Assembly: GCA_023630215.1 (NCBI GenBank)
Contig: JALPRQ010000002.1
Span: 186,001 to 250,000 of the forward strand
DNA length: 64,000 nt
Source of the DNA: Rhodobacteraceae bacterium NBU2976
GTDB lineage: Bacteria; Pseudomonadota; Alphaproteobacteria; Rhodobacterales; Rhodobacteraceae
Direction: 5' to 3'
Below, one piece after another: positions 1-8,796 of the stretch. The notes below the pieces were generated by a model. The model was not told the DNA's origin, did no database searches, and saw only the letters and a list, made by a program, of their open reading frames with translations. The translations under genes and the position numbers were made by a program. The stretch's first letter is position 1, and each line of letters begins with the position of its first letter.

Positions 1-201
1 GCACGACACACGGACAGGATGCTAAAATCCGACGTCCATTGGGGCGGTGCCGGACAACAGCCTGAAATTTTCATTTTCGAAAGTGAAGATCATCCCCTCG
101 CCTATGATCAGCGCAACGGGATCAGTTGGGATCACGCGGTCGAGTTAACGATGAACACCATACATCCCCATTATGAAGAGGACGAAGCCCTCGCATCCTG
201 A
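1..201 (+). CDS. DUF2199 domain protein, 3' end only
   Basis: The reading frame is open from the first base, so this is the C-terminal part of a longer gene cut by the window edge. The last ~66 residues match the C-terminus of the complete DUF2199 gene just downstream (428-970). Both share LKS(D/E)V, W..(A)GQ, a DHPLA..QR.GISWD core and a helical tail. DUF2199 is an uncharacterised family and I infer no function. The tandem arrangement suggests a local duplication. The frame and the match to its neighbour are clear; the true start is outside the window. Confidence 0.8.
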   Translation, partial: ARHTDRMLKSDVHWGGAGQQPEIFIFESEDHPLAYDQRNGISWDHAVELTMNTIHPHYEEDEALAS

Positions 202-427
202 CATGATCAGGATAAGTGTTCTGCGCACCGTTTGGTTTAGCCTATGGTCAAAGCATTCCGTAGGCCGATCCCGACACGGCTATTCGTTTTCGTATGGTGA
301 TTTATGGGGTTTCGCACCGCTTTGACCTTCAAATTAACGAACGTGTCAGGACCGGGTTCCAATTGACACGTATAAGCCAGATGTTTTGAACTGATGCCGT
401 TCCACCACAATTAGCGGTTTGGCAAGG

Positions 428-970
428 ATGTGGCACCGATTCAAGAAACCGAAACGCTTCGCCTACACCTGTAGCCATTGTGGCCAGATACACGAAGGGG
501 CACCGTCCTTTGCATTTGCGCGGCCACGCCAAACCTACAATATTCCGTCAGAGGAGTTTGAAAACCGCGTCTATCTGACCAGCGATCTGTGCGTGATTGA
601 TGAAGAAAATTTCTATATCCGCTGCACGCTGGAGATACCGATCATCGGGTCTGACGATCCCTTTGTCTGGGGGATATGGGTGACCCAAAGCCAAGAGAGT
701 TTTAACAACTATGTCGAAACGTATAACTTGGATCAAAGCGACAAAAGCAGCTTTGGTTGGTTGCCCGTCGATATGAAGGTTTATCTGGACGCTGACACCC
801 CCACGAATATCCAACACCTGAAATCCGAAGTCCGCTGGGGCACCGCGGGCCAACGCCCAACGGTGCATATTCACGATGACGAAGACCATCCGCTGGCCCG
901 CGATCAGCGGGACGGGATCAGTTGGGATCGCGCCATCGAACTGGCTGGTAGAATGCTACATTCCGATTAG
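428..970 (+). CDS. DUF2199 domain protein
   Basis: A 180-residue soluble protein of the DUF2199 family. The N-terminus carries a CxxC pair (CSHCGQIHEG, about residues 13-22) that looks like a zinc knuckle. It is followed by an acidic, aromatic-rich body with a conserved W-G-(I/T)-W-V patch and the DHPLA..QRDGISWDRAIELA tail shared with the partial gene at 1-201. I chose the ATG at 428; an in-frame TTG at 419 would add three residues, and neither has a strong ribosome-binding site. The gene ends six bases before the convergent ilvE stop. Function is unknown for the family. The 226 bases upstream hold no gene I can support. Confidence 0.82.
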   Translation: MWHRFKKPKRFAYTCSHCGQIHEGAPSFAFARPRQTYNIPSEEFENRVYLTSDLCVIDEENFYIRCTLEIPIIGSDDPFVWGIWVTQSQESFNNYVETYNLDQSDKSSFGWLPVDMKVYLDADTPTNIQHLKSEVRWGTAGQRPTVHIHDDEDHPLARDQRDGISWDRAIELAGRMLHSD

Positions 971-975
971 TCGGT

Positions 976-1848
976 TCAGGCGCGGACCAACTTCTCGTAG
1001 CTTTCAGATACATCGCGGGTCAGCGCACCAACCTCGAAACTATAGTCCCCGATTTTTCCGACGGGTGTGACCTCGGCCGCTGTGCCGGTCAACCAGCATT
1101 GCTCGAAGCCTTCCAGTTCCTCGGGCATGATGTGGCGCTCGTGGACCTTGATCTGACGGTCCTGCAACATGCCAATGACGGTCTGACGGGTGATCCCGTT
1201 CAGGAAACAATCGGGGGTCGGTGTGTGCACCTCGCCGTCCTTGACAAAGAAGATGTTGGCGCCGGTGGCTTCGGCAACATAACCACGATAGTCAAACATC
1301 ATGGCGTCCGAACAGCCCTTGGCCTCGGCGGCGTGCTTGGACATGGTGCAGATCATGTAAAGTCCGGCGGCCTTGGCTTTGGACGGGATCGTTTCCGGCG
1401 AGGGGCGCTTCCACTTGGATATATCCAGCTTTGCACCCTTCATCTTGGCGTCGCCATAATAATTGCCCCACTCCCACGCGGCTACCGCCATGCGGACCGG
1501 GTTTCGGGCCGAGGCGACGCCCATATCCTCGCCTGCCCCGCGCCAGGCAACAGCACGGACATAGGCGTCGGTGAATCCGTTGGCTTTCAGGACTTCGTAT
1601 TTTGCGGCCTCGATTTCGTCTACCGTATAGGGGATTTCGAAATCGATCAGGTTGGCAGATGTGCGCAGACGTTCAGAATGCTCTCGGCTTTTGAAGATGG
1701 TACCGTTATAGCAGCGCTCGCCTTCGAAGACCGAGGAGGCGTAATGCAACGCGTGGGTCAGCAGATGCACATTGGCATCCCGCCATGGCACCAGCTTGCC
1801 ATCCATCCATATCCAGCCGTCGCGATCATCATACGCACCAGTCGACAT
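976..1848 (-). CDS. ilvE: Branched-chain-amino-acid aminotransferase
   Basis: A 290-residue class IV (fold type IV) PLP aminotransferase that interconverts valine, leucine and isoleucine with their 2-oxo acids. Visible hallmarks are WMDGKLVPW near the N-terminus, the HYASSVFEGERCY segment, the EATGANIFF motif (class IV signature) around residues 190-200, and GITR and the C-terminal GTAAEVTPV loop that binds the cofactor phosphate. Length is normal for the alphaproteobacterial form. Translation starts at an ATG preceded by GGGAGAAAGGG. The gene is divergent from the petP-petR regulators across a ~175-base control region, an arrangement common in Rhodobacterales. Confidence 0.95.
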   Translation of the reverse strand: MSTGAYDDRDGWIWMDGKLVPWRDANVHLLTHALHYASSVFEGERCYNGTIFKSREHSERLRTSANLIDFEIPYTVDEIEAAKYEVLKANGFTDAYVRAVAWRGAGEDMGVASARNPVRMAVAAWEWGNYYGDAKMKGAKLDISKWKRPSPETIPSKAKAAGLYMICTMSKHAAEAKGCSDAMMFDYRGYVAEATGANIFFVKDGEVHTPTPDCFLNGITRQTVIGMLQDRQIKVHERHIMPEELEGFEQCWLTGTAAEVTPVGKIGDYSFEVGALTRDVSESYEKLVRA

Positions 1849-1898
1849 ATTTAACCCTTTCTCCCATCCGCGCTCTAAGCCCAGATTTTCATTTATTG

Positions 1899-1918
1899 CG
1901 CGATTTATAGATATCGCG
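1899..1918. promoter_or_regulatory. Inverted repeat between ilvE and petP (candidate MarR site)
   Basis: CGCGAT and ATCGCG half-sites (1899-1904 and 1913-1918) separated by eight AT-rich bases. It lies between the divergent ilvE and petP genes and overlaps a TATAAA hexamer that could serve as the ilvE -10. A dyad of this size is typical of MarR-family operators, so it may be bound by PetP; that is inference only. Confidence 0.35.
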
Positions 1919-1961
1919 ACAGTTTATTACGCAAATTTCGGATTTTGCTAACATTTGATTC

Positions 1962-1990
1962 TTGGAAAGTCAACAAGACTGACATATATT
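1962..1990 (+). promoter_or_regulatory. Sigma-70-type promoter for petP-petR
   Basis: TTGGAA (1962-1967) and TATATT (1985-1990) are separated by exactly 17 bases, a good vegetative promoter match. Transcription would begin near 1997, about 27 bases before the GTG start chosen for petP. This placement supports the shorter petP start over the TTG at 1955, which would lie upstream of the promoter. Confidence 0.55.
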
Positions 1991-2023
1991 GTGATCAAAC
2001 CGCTCAGCGTTAGGGAGAGAGCT

Positions 2024-2533
2024 GTGCAACATTCACGAAACGTGAAACCGCAATCCACCGCATTCGCATCTGACGAAGCGCTTTTGCACGGGATTGAACT
2101 GATGTTTTTTGCCTATCGTGGCTTCACCCAGGATCCCGACCGGATATTGGACAATTATGCCTATGGGCGCGCGCATCACCGAGCGATCCATTTCATTAAC
2201 CGTACCAGTGGGCTGACGGTCAATGAATTGCTGGGCATTCTGGGCGTAACGAAACAGTCGTTGAACCGGGTTTTGCGACAGTTGGTTGATGACGGTCTGG
2301 TGGAAAGTCGCGTTGGCACAGAAGATCGCCGGCAGCGCAACCTGTACCTGACGCCAAAGGGAAAGCTGCTGGAGACCGAGCTGTCAGAAGCGCAACGCGA
2401 GCGGATGCGCCAAGCCTATCAGAATGCCGGACCCGAAGCGGTCAAAGGCTTTCAGAAGGTGCTCGAAGAGATGTTGGACCCGGCGTTGCGCGAAATCACC
2501 GAAAGTATTAGAGATATCGGTCATGGCGACTGA
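2024..2533 (+). CDS. petP: MarR-family transcriptional regulator (PetP-like)
   Basis: A 169-residue winged-helix regulator. The DNA-binding region spans about residues 50-110: SGLTVNELLGILGVTKQSLNRVLRQL is the recognition helix-turn-helix, and the RVGTEDRRQRNLYLT beta-wing follows. I chose the GTG at 2024 because AGGGAGAGA sits just upstream and a promoter ends before it. A longer frame from a TTG at 1955 exists but overlaps the promoter. The gene overlaps petR by 11 bases, so the two are translationally coupled. In Rhodobacter capsulatus the petP-petR pair was described as needed for cytochrome bc1-dependent growth; assignment here rests on synteny with ilvE and the MarR-OmpR pairing. Confidence 0.8.
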   Translation: MQHSRNVKPQSTAFASDEALLHGIELMFFAYRGFTQDPDRILDNYAYGRAHHRAIHFINRTSGLTVNELLGILGVTKQSLNRVLRQLVDDGLVESRVGTEDRRQRNLYLTPKGKLLETELSEAQRERMRQAYQNAGPEAVKGFQKVLEEMLDPALREITESIRDIGHGD

Positions 2534-3233
2534 AGATACTGGTGAAGCCCACCTGCTGATCGTTGATGACGACGAGAAAATCAGGGGACTGCTACAAAAA
2601 TTCCTGGCCCGAAACGGCTATCTGGTGACGGCGGCACGGGACGCTGCGCATGCGCGGCGTATTCTGGGGGGGCTGGATTTTGATCTGATCGTGCTGGATG
2701 TGATGATGCCGGGCGAAGATGGATTTTCCCTGACCCGCGACCTGCGCCAGAAACGCACCACGCCAATCCTGCTGCTGACGGCGCGCGGCGACAGCGATGA
2801 CCGGATCAGAGGGCTGGAGGCTGGGGCAGACGACTACTTGCCCAAGCCGTTCGAACCCAAGGAACTGTTGCTGCGGGTCAACGCGATTTTACGCAGGGTG
2901 CCGAAGGCGGAGGTAACGCTGGAACCACCCAAGACCTTGCAAATGGCCGACATTCGGTATGACGTCACGCGATCCGAACTATGGCAAGGCGATGAGCGTA
3001 TCCGCTTAACCGCCACCGAAAACGCCCTTATGCGCATTTTCGCCGCCCAACCCCACACCGCCGTTAGCCGGGCGCAGTTGGTCGAGGATCTGGGCCGCGG
3101 GGATGGGGCGGCGCAGGAACGCGCGATTGATGTGCAGATCACCCGGCTTCGGCGCAAGCTGGAGGCCGACCCGAAGCAACCCCGGTATCTTCAAACGGTG
3201 CGCGGCGCGGGGTATATGCTGACGCCGGATTAA
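2523..3233 (+). CDS. petR: OmpR-family response regulator (PetR-like)
   Basis: A 236-residue two-domain response regulator. The receiver domain (about residues 10-125) has the acidic pocket D15-D16-D17, the phospho-acceptor Asp59 in LIVLDVMMPGEDG, the T/S switch in LLLTARGD and the conserved Lys of LPKPFEP. The C-terminal winged helix (about 140-235) ends in ERAIDVQITRLRRKLE and RYLQTVRGAGY, typical of OmpR/PhoB proteins. It starts inside the end of petP. No sensor kinase gene lies nearby, as also in the described R. capsulatus PetR locus. Confidence 0.9.
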   Translation: MATEDTGEAHLLIVDDDEKIRGLLQKFLARNGYLVTAARDAAHARRILGGLDFDLIVLDVMMPGEDGFSLTRDLRQKRTTPILLLTARGDSDDRIRGLEAGADDYLPKPFEPKELLLRVNAILRRVPKAEVTLEPPKTLQMADIRYDVTRSELWQGDERIRLTATENALMRIFAAQPHTAVSRAQLVEDLGRGDGAAQERAIDVQITRLRRKLEADPKQPRYLQTVRGAGYMLTPD

Positions 3234-3242
3234 GGAATTCCC

Positions 3243-3452
3243 ATGGACACCAAAGACAGCAACGGCGCCGTTATCAATGACGGCGACACGGTTCAGGTGA
3301 TCAAAGACCTGAAGGTCAAAGGCATGTCAAAAGTGCTGAAACGCGGCGAGACCATCAAAGGAGTGCGCCTGACCGGCAATCCGGATTTGATCGAATGCCG
3401 GATTGGGAAATCGACGATTGTGCTGAAGACGGAGTTTATGAAGCGGGTTTAG
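3243..3452 (+). CDS. PhnA/YjdM-type protein, C-terminal domain only
   Basis: A 69-residue protein equal to the C-terminal domain of PhnA/YjdM (often annotated 'alkylphosphonate utilization protein'). Diagnostic features are the start DSNGAVINDGDTVQVIKDLKVKG, the LKRGE..KG turn and the end IVLKTEFMKRV. The N-terminal zinc ribbon found in the ~110-residue form is absent; short forms like this are common in alphaproteobacteria. AAGGAATT precedes the ATG. It follows petR by nine bases and may be co-transcribed. The phosphonate link in the name is historical and I infer no function. Confidence 0.85.
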   Translation: MDTKDSNGAVINDGDTVQVIKDLKVKGMSKVLKRGETIKGVRLTGNPDLIECRIGKSTIVLKTEFMKRV

Positions 3453-3456
3453 TTTG

Positions 3457-3490
3457 AGCATGTGCCCGAAAACGGTGCACTGTACATGCT
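3457..3490. repeat. Interrupted inverted repeat after the PhnA-like gene
   Basis: AGCATGT (3457-3463) pairs with ACATGCT (3484-3490). Inside, GTGC pairs with GCAC, and CCG pairs with CGG across an AAAA tetraloop. The hairpin has bulges and no T-tract, so it is a weak terminator candidate at best. It lies between the PhnA-like gene and the convergent AT-rich orphan. Confidence 0.3.
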
Positions 3491-3513
3491 GTATACAGAC
3501 GCCGGATTACAGA

Positions 3514-4353
3514 TTATTCACTAAAAAACCGACGTTCAGCTTCACTTAGCAATTCGTAAACTTCTTTTAAACTATTGTGCAAAACAGAACTTACTATTCT
3601 GCCAAACAAATGAGTTTCAACTCCAAATGACAGTGACAACGAAATTTCCGTTTCAACCTCAGTGTTTTCAGGAAACCAAGTTGTATTTTCAAAACTCAAC
3701 AATGTATCGCCATCTTTAAGAGCAGCAAATTCATTTTTTGCTCTAACTTCCACGAATTCTTGTGATTTAGAAAAATCTATTGGCCCGTAATTCCCCGCAT
3801 TTGCTCTAAATCTAATTTTCGCGATTGCACCGACAGGGACGAGCATTCTGTGCTTATCTATTATGTCCAATTGGTGAAGATCATACAAAACTTCATTTCC
3901 ACCTTTATACGGCTTCAATTCTTTGACGAACTCTATAAAAGATTTTGAACACTTCCGAAGCTTCGGCAAACCATCCTTGAGAAATTTTTCTTCTTGAGCA
4001 TTTATCGGAAAATAAACATCTCGCTCGTTGTTGCCATTCTTTCTGGATGCAGCAACTGCCAAATGATCCAAAGAGCAGCGCAAGTTGTGAATTATGTCTC
4101 CAATTACTAGTCCAACCCAATCCGGTATTGGCTCGGTTATCTGAAAGTAGAATCTTTTGGGCACACCACTTTCATCCAGTTCGACTGGAACATCCCATGG
4201 TTTTCCCGCAACCCAAGTTTCGAACCAATCATCAAGTGAACTAATGTGTTCTAGCGCCCGATTATACTTTCCAAATGATCCCGCAAGTTCGCGATTGGAA
4301 ATTACTGTCTTTCGAAATTCCAAGTTTTTAAGGTCGATATCTTTTCTTTTCAC
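3514..4353 (-). CDS. Hypothetical protein, AT-rich orphan
   Basis: A 279-residue soluble protein I do not recognise by name. The segment [20 protein letters not shown] (about residues 88-107) and a later [13 protein letters not shown] recur in an uncharacterised bacterial family. The HNLR..LDHL helix is reminiscent of HEPN-like folds, but I would not assign that. Base composition is clearly more AT-rich than the neighbouring genes, suggesting acquisition. Translation would start at a GTG overlapping the hslU stop as GTGA, so it reads as translationally coupled to hslU despite its foreign look. No toxin-antitoxin partner or mobile element is next to it. Confidence 0.75.
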   Translation of the reverse strand: MKRKDIDLKNLEFRKTVISNRELAGSFGKYNRALEHISSLDDWFETWVAGKPWDVPVELDESGVPKRFYFQITEPIPDWVGLVIGDIIHNLRCSLDHLAVAASRKNGNNERDVYFPINAQEEKFLKDGLPKLRKCSKSFIEFVKELKPYKGGNEVLYDLHQLDIIDKHRMLVPVGAIAKIRFRANAGNYGPIDFSKSQEFVEVRAKNEFAALKDGDTLLSFENTTWFPENTEVETEISLSLSFGVETHLFGRIVSSVLHNSLKEVYELLSEAERRFFSE

Positions 4354-5657
4354 AACACATACCGACTCAAATCCGCTGACTTCATCAACTCACCCAGGTG
4401 CTTATCCACGAACGCAGCGTCGACTTTCACCGTCTCCCCTGCCCGATCCGGCGCTGTGAAACTCAGTTCCTCGAACACGCGTTCAAGCACGGTATAAAGC
4501 CGCCGGGCACCGATGTTTTCGACCGTTGTGTTCACTTCCGCCGCGATTTTCGCGAGTGCTGCAATGCCATCGTCGGTGAAGGTCACCGTCACCTCCTCCG
4601 TCGCCATCAAGGCCGTGTATTGGCGGGTCAGGGCGTTGTCGGTTTCGGTCAGAATCCGCACAAAATCCTCCTCCGTCAGGGCACGCAATTCCACGCGGAT
4701 CGGCAACCGACCCTGCAATTCCGGTAGCAGGTCGGACGGTTTCGCGATATGGAACGCGCCCGAGGCAATGAACAGGATATGGTCGGTTTTGACCGGGCCA
4801 TGCTTGGTGGAGACGGTCGTCCCTTCGATCAGCGGCAGCAAATCGCGCTGCACGCCCTCGCGGGACACATCGGCACCCCGCGCGTCGGAACGGGCGCAGA
4901 CCTTGTCGATCTCGTCCAGAAACACGATCCCGTTTTCCTCAACCGCCTTCAGCGCTTCTTTGGTGACTGTGTCTTCGTCCAAGAGCTTGTCGGCCTCGTC
5001 CGCAATCAGCAATTCATAGCTATCCGCCACCTTCACCTTGCGCCGCGTCGTGCGCCCGCCCAACGCCTTGCCGAACAAATCGCCAAGGTTCATCATCCCC
5101 ATGCCACTGCCCGGCTGCCCCGGGATTTCCATCATCTGGAGCGGGTTGGAATTATCGGCGAGGTCAATCTCGATCTCCTTGTCATCCAGCAGCCCGTCGC
5201 GCAGTTTTTTGCGGAACATATCGCGGGTCTGTTCGCGGGCATCCGAACCTGCCAACGCCTCGATCACGCGGTCTTCGGCGGCATCATGGGCCTTGGCTTT
5301 CACATCCTCGCGCATTTGATCGCGAACCATGATGATAGCGCTGTCAACCAAATCGCGGACGATCTGTTCAACGTCGCGGCCGACATATCCAACTTCGGTA
5401 AACTTCGTCGCCTCGACCTTCAGGAACGGCGCTTTGGCCAGTTTCGCCAAGCGGCGCGAAATTTCGGTTTTCCCGACCCCGGTTGGCCCGATCATCAGGA
5501 TGTTTTTGGGATACACTTCGTCCCGCAGATCATCGCCCAACTGCTTGCGCCGCCACCGGTTGCGCAAGGCCACAGCGACCGAGCGTTTGGCGTCCCTCTG
5601 TCCGATAATATAGCGGTCCAGTTCGGATACGATTTCACGTGGGGTTAGGTCGGTCAT
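4350..5657 (-). CDS. hslU: HslU ATPase subunit of the HslVU protease
   Basis: A 435-residue AAA+ unfoldase that feeds substrates to the HslV peptidase. Walker A is [16 protein letters not shown], the pore loop is GYVGRD, Walker B is [10 protein letters not shown], the sensor region has [15 protein letters not shown], and the C-terminal tail DLSRYVL inserts into HslV. The first conserved residues are [20 protein letters not shown], so I start at 5657, where AAAAGGACC precedes the ATG; the frame is open another 153 bases upstream. hslV lies about 1.4 kb upstream with two hypothetical genes between. This type of separation is seen in related bacteria. Confidence 0.97.
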   Translation of the reverse strand: MTDLTPREIVSELDRYIIGQRDAKRSVAVALRNRWRRKQLGDDLRDEVYPKNILMIGPTGVGKTEISRRLAKLAKAPFLKVEATKFTEVGYVGRDVEQIVRDLVDSAIIMVRDQMREDVKAKAHDAAEDRVIEALAGSDAREQTRDMFRKKLRDGLLDDKEIEIDLADNSNPLQMMEIPGQPGSGMGMMNLGDLFGKALGGRTTRRKVKVADSYELLIADEADKLLDEDTVTKEALKAVEENGIVFLDEIDKVCARSDARGADVSREGVQRDLLPLIEGTTVSTKHGPVKTDHILFIASGAFHIAKPSDLLPELQGRLPIRVELRALTEEDFVRILTETDNALTRQYTALMATEEVTVTFTDDGIAALAKIAAEVNTTVENIGARRLYTVLERVFEELSFTAPDRAGETVKVDAAFVDKHLGELMKSADLSRYVL

Positions 5658-5698
5658 ATTGGTCCTTTTGGCGAGGGGTCGTTGTTCGTAACTATGAA

Positions 5699-5971
5699 TT
5701 ATTCCGGCAATGTCCAGACACGGCGACCCTGCTGGGACAGGGTTTCGCGCGCGCCGATTTCGGTTAGGAGAGTTTTGGTTTCCAATTCGGACGCACCGGC
5801 ATGAAGGCACAGTGTCCGTAGGTCCGCTTCGCTATTTTTGCTAAGATATTCCAACAGAACTTCAGAGCGCGGATCACTCCAGACCTTGCGTTTCTTCTCG
5901 CGAACGCCGTCGGAGAATATCCACTCCAAAACCGACCATATCGGCTCGAGAATATCAAACCAGCGAGAAAT
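5699..5971 (-). CDS. Hypothetical 90-residue protein, possible ATT start
   Basis: A small acidic/basic protein without a recognised domain. It has an aromatic N-terminus ([16 protein letters not shown]), a charged middle ([17 protein letters not shown]) and a helical end. No ATG, GTG or TTG with a usable ribosome-binding site occurs near the expected start. A strong AGGAGG sits seven bases before an ATT that overlaps the stop of the upstream gene (TAATT), so ATT may be the initiation codon. The frame also runs back to an ATG at 6061 inside the upstream gene, which would give 120 residues. It lies between the membrane-protein gene and hslU in the hslV-hslU cluster. Confidence 0.55.
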   Translation of the reverse strand: MSRWFDILEPIWSVLEWIFSDGVREKKRKVWSDPRSEVLLEYLSKNSEADLRTLCLHAGASELETKTLLTEIGARETLSQQGRRVWTLPE

Positions 5972-7110
5972 TACAGGGCCTCCTGATAGGGCGGGAGCTT
6001 GGATTTTAGGGGGAAGTTCGGCATGATTTTCATTAGCCACGCACGGATTTGCACCCACCATGTCCCAAGTGCGGTGATGAAGGCGCCCATAATCAGCATG
6101 GCCCAGACGATGGAGCCGTCACTGCCGGAATTCTCGCCTGCATTTAGCGCCCACAGAAGGATCGCGCCGATATAGATGATCCCGGCGGTCAGGAAAGACC
6201 GACGGTCGATGATCAGCGAGGCGATGGCGATAAGGGTCAGCGCGAGGGCGGCGAATAGGTATCCCGCAGCCCCCTCGATCCCCAGCAGTGACAGGGCCAC
6301 CACGTTCACGATAGCAGGGGCCGCGATGATGTGCAGCCAGAAGCCGCAGGCGGAATAGCGGCTGATCCGATACGGGTCCTTGAGATCAAAGAACATGCCA
6401 CCCAAGAAAGCGCCGATACCGAACAGCAGCAACGTCCATGCCAGCGTCGGGTTGCGGTTGAGGTCAAAGAACCCCTCGGCGGAGCGCATGAAACCGGCGG
6501 CAAACACACCCTCGGGCGCGACGATCCAGCTGATCGAAAAGGCGATGCCACCGCAGAACAGGCCGAACAGGAACATCGCGAACGGAACGCGGAAACGCCA
6601 GAAGTAGGCGAACATTGCAGCCGCAGAGGCGGTGAAGGTGATCAGGAACGGCCAGCCGTCGCCCACAGCGTTGCTGACCGCGTACATGTCATCGCCGTTC
6701 TGGGATAACCCTAAAACACGTTCGAACATCAGATAGCTGATCAGGCCGAACACCGCTGTCGCATAAACACTCGCCAGCGCGATGCTGGGCAGGGTCATCC
6801 GGCGGCGTAGCGTGAAGTAAGAGGCGAAGGCGACGGTCAAAATGATGGTCGCGATGGCCACCGCGATGACGCTTTGAAACACCATTGTGAAGGCCAGAAT
6901 GCCGCCAAACAAGATGCCGAGGCCGACTGTCACGAAAATCTCCGAGAAACCCTTGAACAGCTCGAACGGCTCGTCCTCGGTGCGCATGTTGGCGCGATAG
7001 CCTTTGCGGCCATTGGCGATGGCGATCAACTTGGCGGCTTGCGCCTCGTTAATAGCACCGGCAGCGACGCCAGCGCGAATGTCGTCCAAAGAAAAATCTG
7101 CATTAGCCAT
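5971..7110 (-). CDS. Multispanning membrane protein in the hslVU cluster
   Basis: A 379-residue inner-membrane protein. A ~60-residue cytoplasmic N-terminus ([28 protein letters not shown]) resembles a short helical domain, and about ten hydrophobic segments follow. It resembles DUF2157-type membrane proteins in layout, but I do not claim membership. Its ATG overlaps the end of hslV by eight bases, so it is translationally coupled to hslV and transcribed toward hslU. That position suggests a role related to membrane protein quality or heat-shock physiology; this is inference from context only. Confidence 0.8.
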   Translation of the reverse strand: MANADFSLDDIRAGVAAGAINEAQAAKLIAIANGRKGYRANMRTEDEPFELFKGFSEIFVTVGLGILFGGILAFTMVFQSVIAVAIATIILTVAFASYFTLRRRMTLPSIALASVYATAVFGLISYLMFERVLGLSQNGDDMYAVSNAVGDGWPFLITFTASAAAMFAYFWRFRVPFAMFLFGLFCGGIAFSISWIVAPEGVFAAGFMRSAEGFFDLNRNPTLAWTLLLFGIGAFLGGMFFDLKDPYRISRYSACGFWLHIIAAPAIVNVVALSLLGIEGAAGYLFAALALTLIAIASLIIDRRSFLTAGIIYIGAILLWALNAGENSGSDGSIVWAMLIMGAFITALGTWWVQIRAWLMKIMPNFPLKSKLPPYQEAL

Positions 7111-7660
7111 GTATAACCTCCACCGTCATGTTGCCGTTTGTGTAGACGCAAATCTCGGCGGCAATTTCCAGCGCCTTGCGGGCGATCACCTCGGCGTCGT
7201 CTTCGAAATCATACATTCCGCGCGCAGCCGCGAGGGCATAATTCCCGCCTGACCCAATCGCTGCAATGTCATTTTCGGGTTCCAGCACGTCACCCGCGCC
7301 GGTGATGACATAGAGCTCCGCCCCGTCGGTGACGATCAACATCGCCTCCAGCTTTTGCAGATATTTGTCGGTCCGCCAGTCTTTGGCCAGTTCCACACAG
7401 GCGCGTTGCAATTGACCGGGTGTCGCCTCTAGCTTCGCTTCCAACCGCTCCAGCAGGGTAAACGCATCCGCCGTTGATCCGGCGAACCCGCAGACAACCT
7501 CGTGCCCGCCCGGGGACAGGCGGCGAACCTTGCGGGCTGATCCTTTGATGACCGTCTGGCCCAGACTGACCTGACCGTCACCGGCCACCACAACCTTGCC
7601 GCCCTTGCGCACGCCGACAATGGTCGTGCCATGCCAACCGGGGAAATTTTGATCGCTCAT
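7103..7660 (-). CDS. hslV: HslV peptidase subunit of the HslVU protease
   Basis: A 185-residue threonine peptidase that forms the double hexamer ring of HslVU. The catalytic Thr is at residue 12 in [10 protein letters not shown], so an 11-residue propeptide must be removed. This short leader is usual in alphaproteobacteria, whereas the E. coli protein loses only its Met. [40 protein letters not shown] and the [13 protein letters not shown] loop are all intact. The ATG at 7660 has an excellent AAGGAGGG; the frame remains open 102 bases upstream. It is divergent from an EEP-family gene. Confidence 0.97.
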   Translation of the reverse strand: MSDQNFPGWHGTTIVGVRKGGKVVVAGDGQVSLGQTVIKGSARKVRRLSPGGHEVVCGFAGSTADAFTLLERLEAKLEATPGQLQRACVELAKDWRTDKYLQKLEAMLIVTDGAELYVITGAGDVLEPENDIAAIGSGGNYALAAARGMYDFEDDAEVIARKALEIAAEICVYTNGNMTVEVIHG

Positions 7661-7794
7661 CCGACCCTCCTTGGTTTCGGTTTGATATAGGACGCCAGCG
7701 GCGGCAATGCCAGCGTTAGCATCGGCTATGTGTGAAAAGTCACAGAGAATCGGTAAGGTCAAGCGTAGTCAATGAGATAGGGGGGTTGTTATCG

Positions 7795-8769
7795 ATGGCT
7801 GTATCACTCGGCACCTTTAACCTGAATAACCTGTTTTCCCGTTACAACTTTCAGGCGGAAGTCGACGGCATCCCCCCGCAGGAAGCCGGTGGGATCGCGG
7901 TGACATTTACCCCTGATGACGTGGTTGTGCGCACCTTTATGGGGCGGTTGGTCAAAGCCAAGGACCCAAATGACACAGCGACGATCGCGACGCGGATCAG
8001 GGATGTGATGAATTGCGATATTCTGGCCGTGCAAGAGGTCGAGCATGTCGAGATTCTGCGGCAGTTCAATCGTGACAATCTGAATAACCTCTACCCTTAT
8101 GTTGCGTTGGTCGAAGGAAATGACCCACGCATGATTGATGTAGGAATTTTGTCGAAACTGCCGCTTGGGCCGATTACCTCGCATCAGACGGCGGTGCATC
8201 CGGATGACCCGAGCAAACGGGTTTTTGGGCGTGACCTGCTGCAGGTCGAGGTGCTGAAGGAAAATGGTGACACGCTGCTGACGGTGTATAATACCCACCT
8301 GAAATCCCATTTTGTGCCCCATGATCAGGACCCGGTTGCCGGGGCCGCCGCAGCAAATGCGCGGCGCAAACGCCAAGCCGAAATGGTGTCGGCGATCATT
8401 TCAAAACAGCAGCGGGCTGGGTCAAAATTCGTGCTCGTCGGTGATATGAACGACCCCGAGGATTCCCCGCATATCGCGCCAATGTTAACGGTCGATGGTC
8501 AGGCGCTGATCAATGGGTTGGCGCAAGCTGTGGAAACGCGCCCAGCCAAACCCGAAACACCCGGACAAGGGAACGGTCCTGCCCGTCCGCAATGGACACA
8601 CCGGTTCAACCCGTCCGGTCCCGAGACGCCGCGTTACGAACTGTTTGACCATATCTGGCTGAGCCCTGCGCTTGCGCCCAAGCTGCAATCTGCCCATATC
8701 GACCGTCGCACAAAACATGGCGGCGACGGTTCGGACCATGATCCAGCCTGGGTGGTGCTGGATATATAA
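7795..8769 (+). CDS. Endonuclease/exonuclease/phosphatase-family protein
   Basis: A 324-residue protein of the EEP (DNase I-like) fold that cleaves phosphodiester or phosphomonoester bonds with a divalent metal. Visible motifs are GTFNLNNL at the start (metal Asn), a conserved VQEVE (metal Glu), VYNTHLKSH with the catalytic His, VLVGDMNDPEDSP, and the C-terminal SDHDPAWV with the catalytic Asp-His. There is no signal peptide, so it is probably cytoplasmic, and the substrate is unknown. The ATG at 7795 follows GGGGG. It ends at a shared terminator facing infB. Confidence 0.88.
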   Translation: MAVSLGTFNLNNLFSRYNFQAEVDGIPPQEAGGIAVTFTPDDVVVRTFMGRLVKAKDPNDTATIATRIRDVMNCDILAVQEVEHVEILRQFNRDNLNNLYPYVALVEGNDPRMIDVGILSKLPLGPITSHQTAVHPDDPSKRVFGRDLLQVEVLKENGDTLLTVYNTHLKSHFVPHDQDPVAGAAAANARRKRQAEMVSAIISKQQRAGSKFVLVGDMNDPEDSPHIAPMLTVDGQALINGLAQAVETRPAKPETPGQGNGPARPQWTHRFNPSGPETPRYELFDHIWLSPALAPKLQSAHIDRRTKHGGDGSDHDPAWVVLDI

Positions 8770-8792
8770 AACCCGGCACAGGGCCGGGTTTT
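8768..8792. terminator. Bidirectional intrinsic terminator
   Basis: A perfect 10-bp stem, AAAACCCGGC (8768-8777) with GCCGGGTTTT (8783-8792), and a five-base loop. The flanking A and T runs make it work in both directions, serving the EEP gene on the plus strand and infB on the minus strand. Confidence 0.85.
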
Positions 8793-8796
8793 AGGA

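Noticed and set aside
7661-7794. Sigma-32 heat-shock promoter before hslV
   Set aside because: A CTTGACC is present on the minus strand, but no matching -10 lies at a suitable distance, so I did not annotate it.
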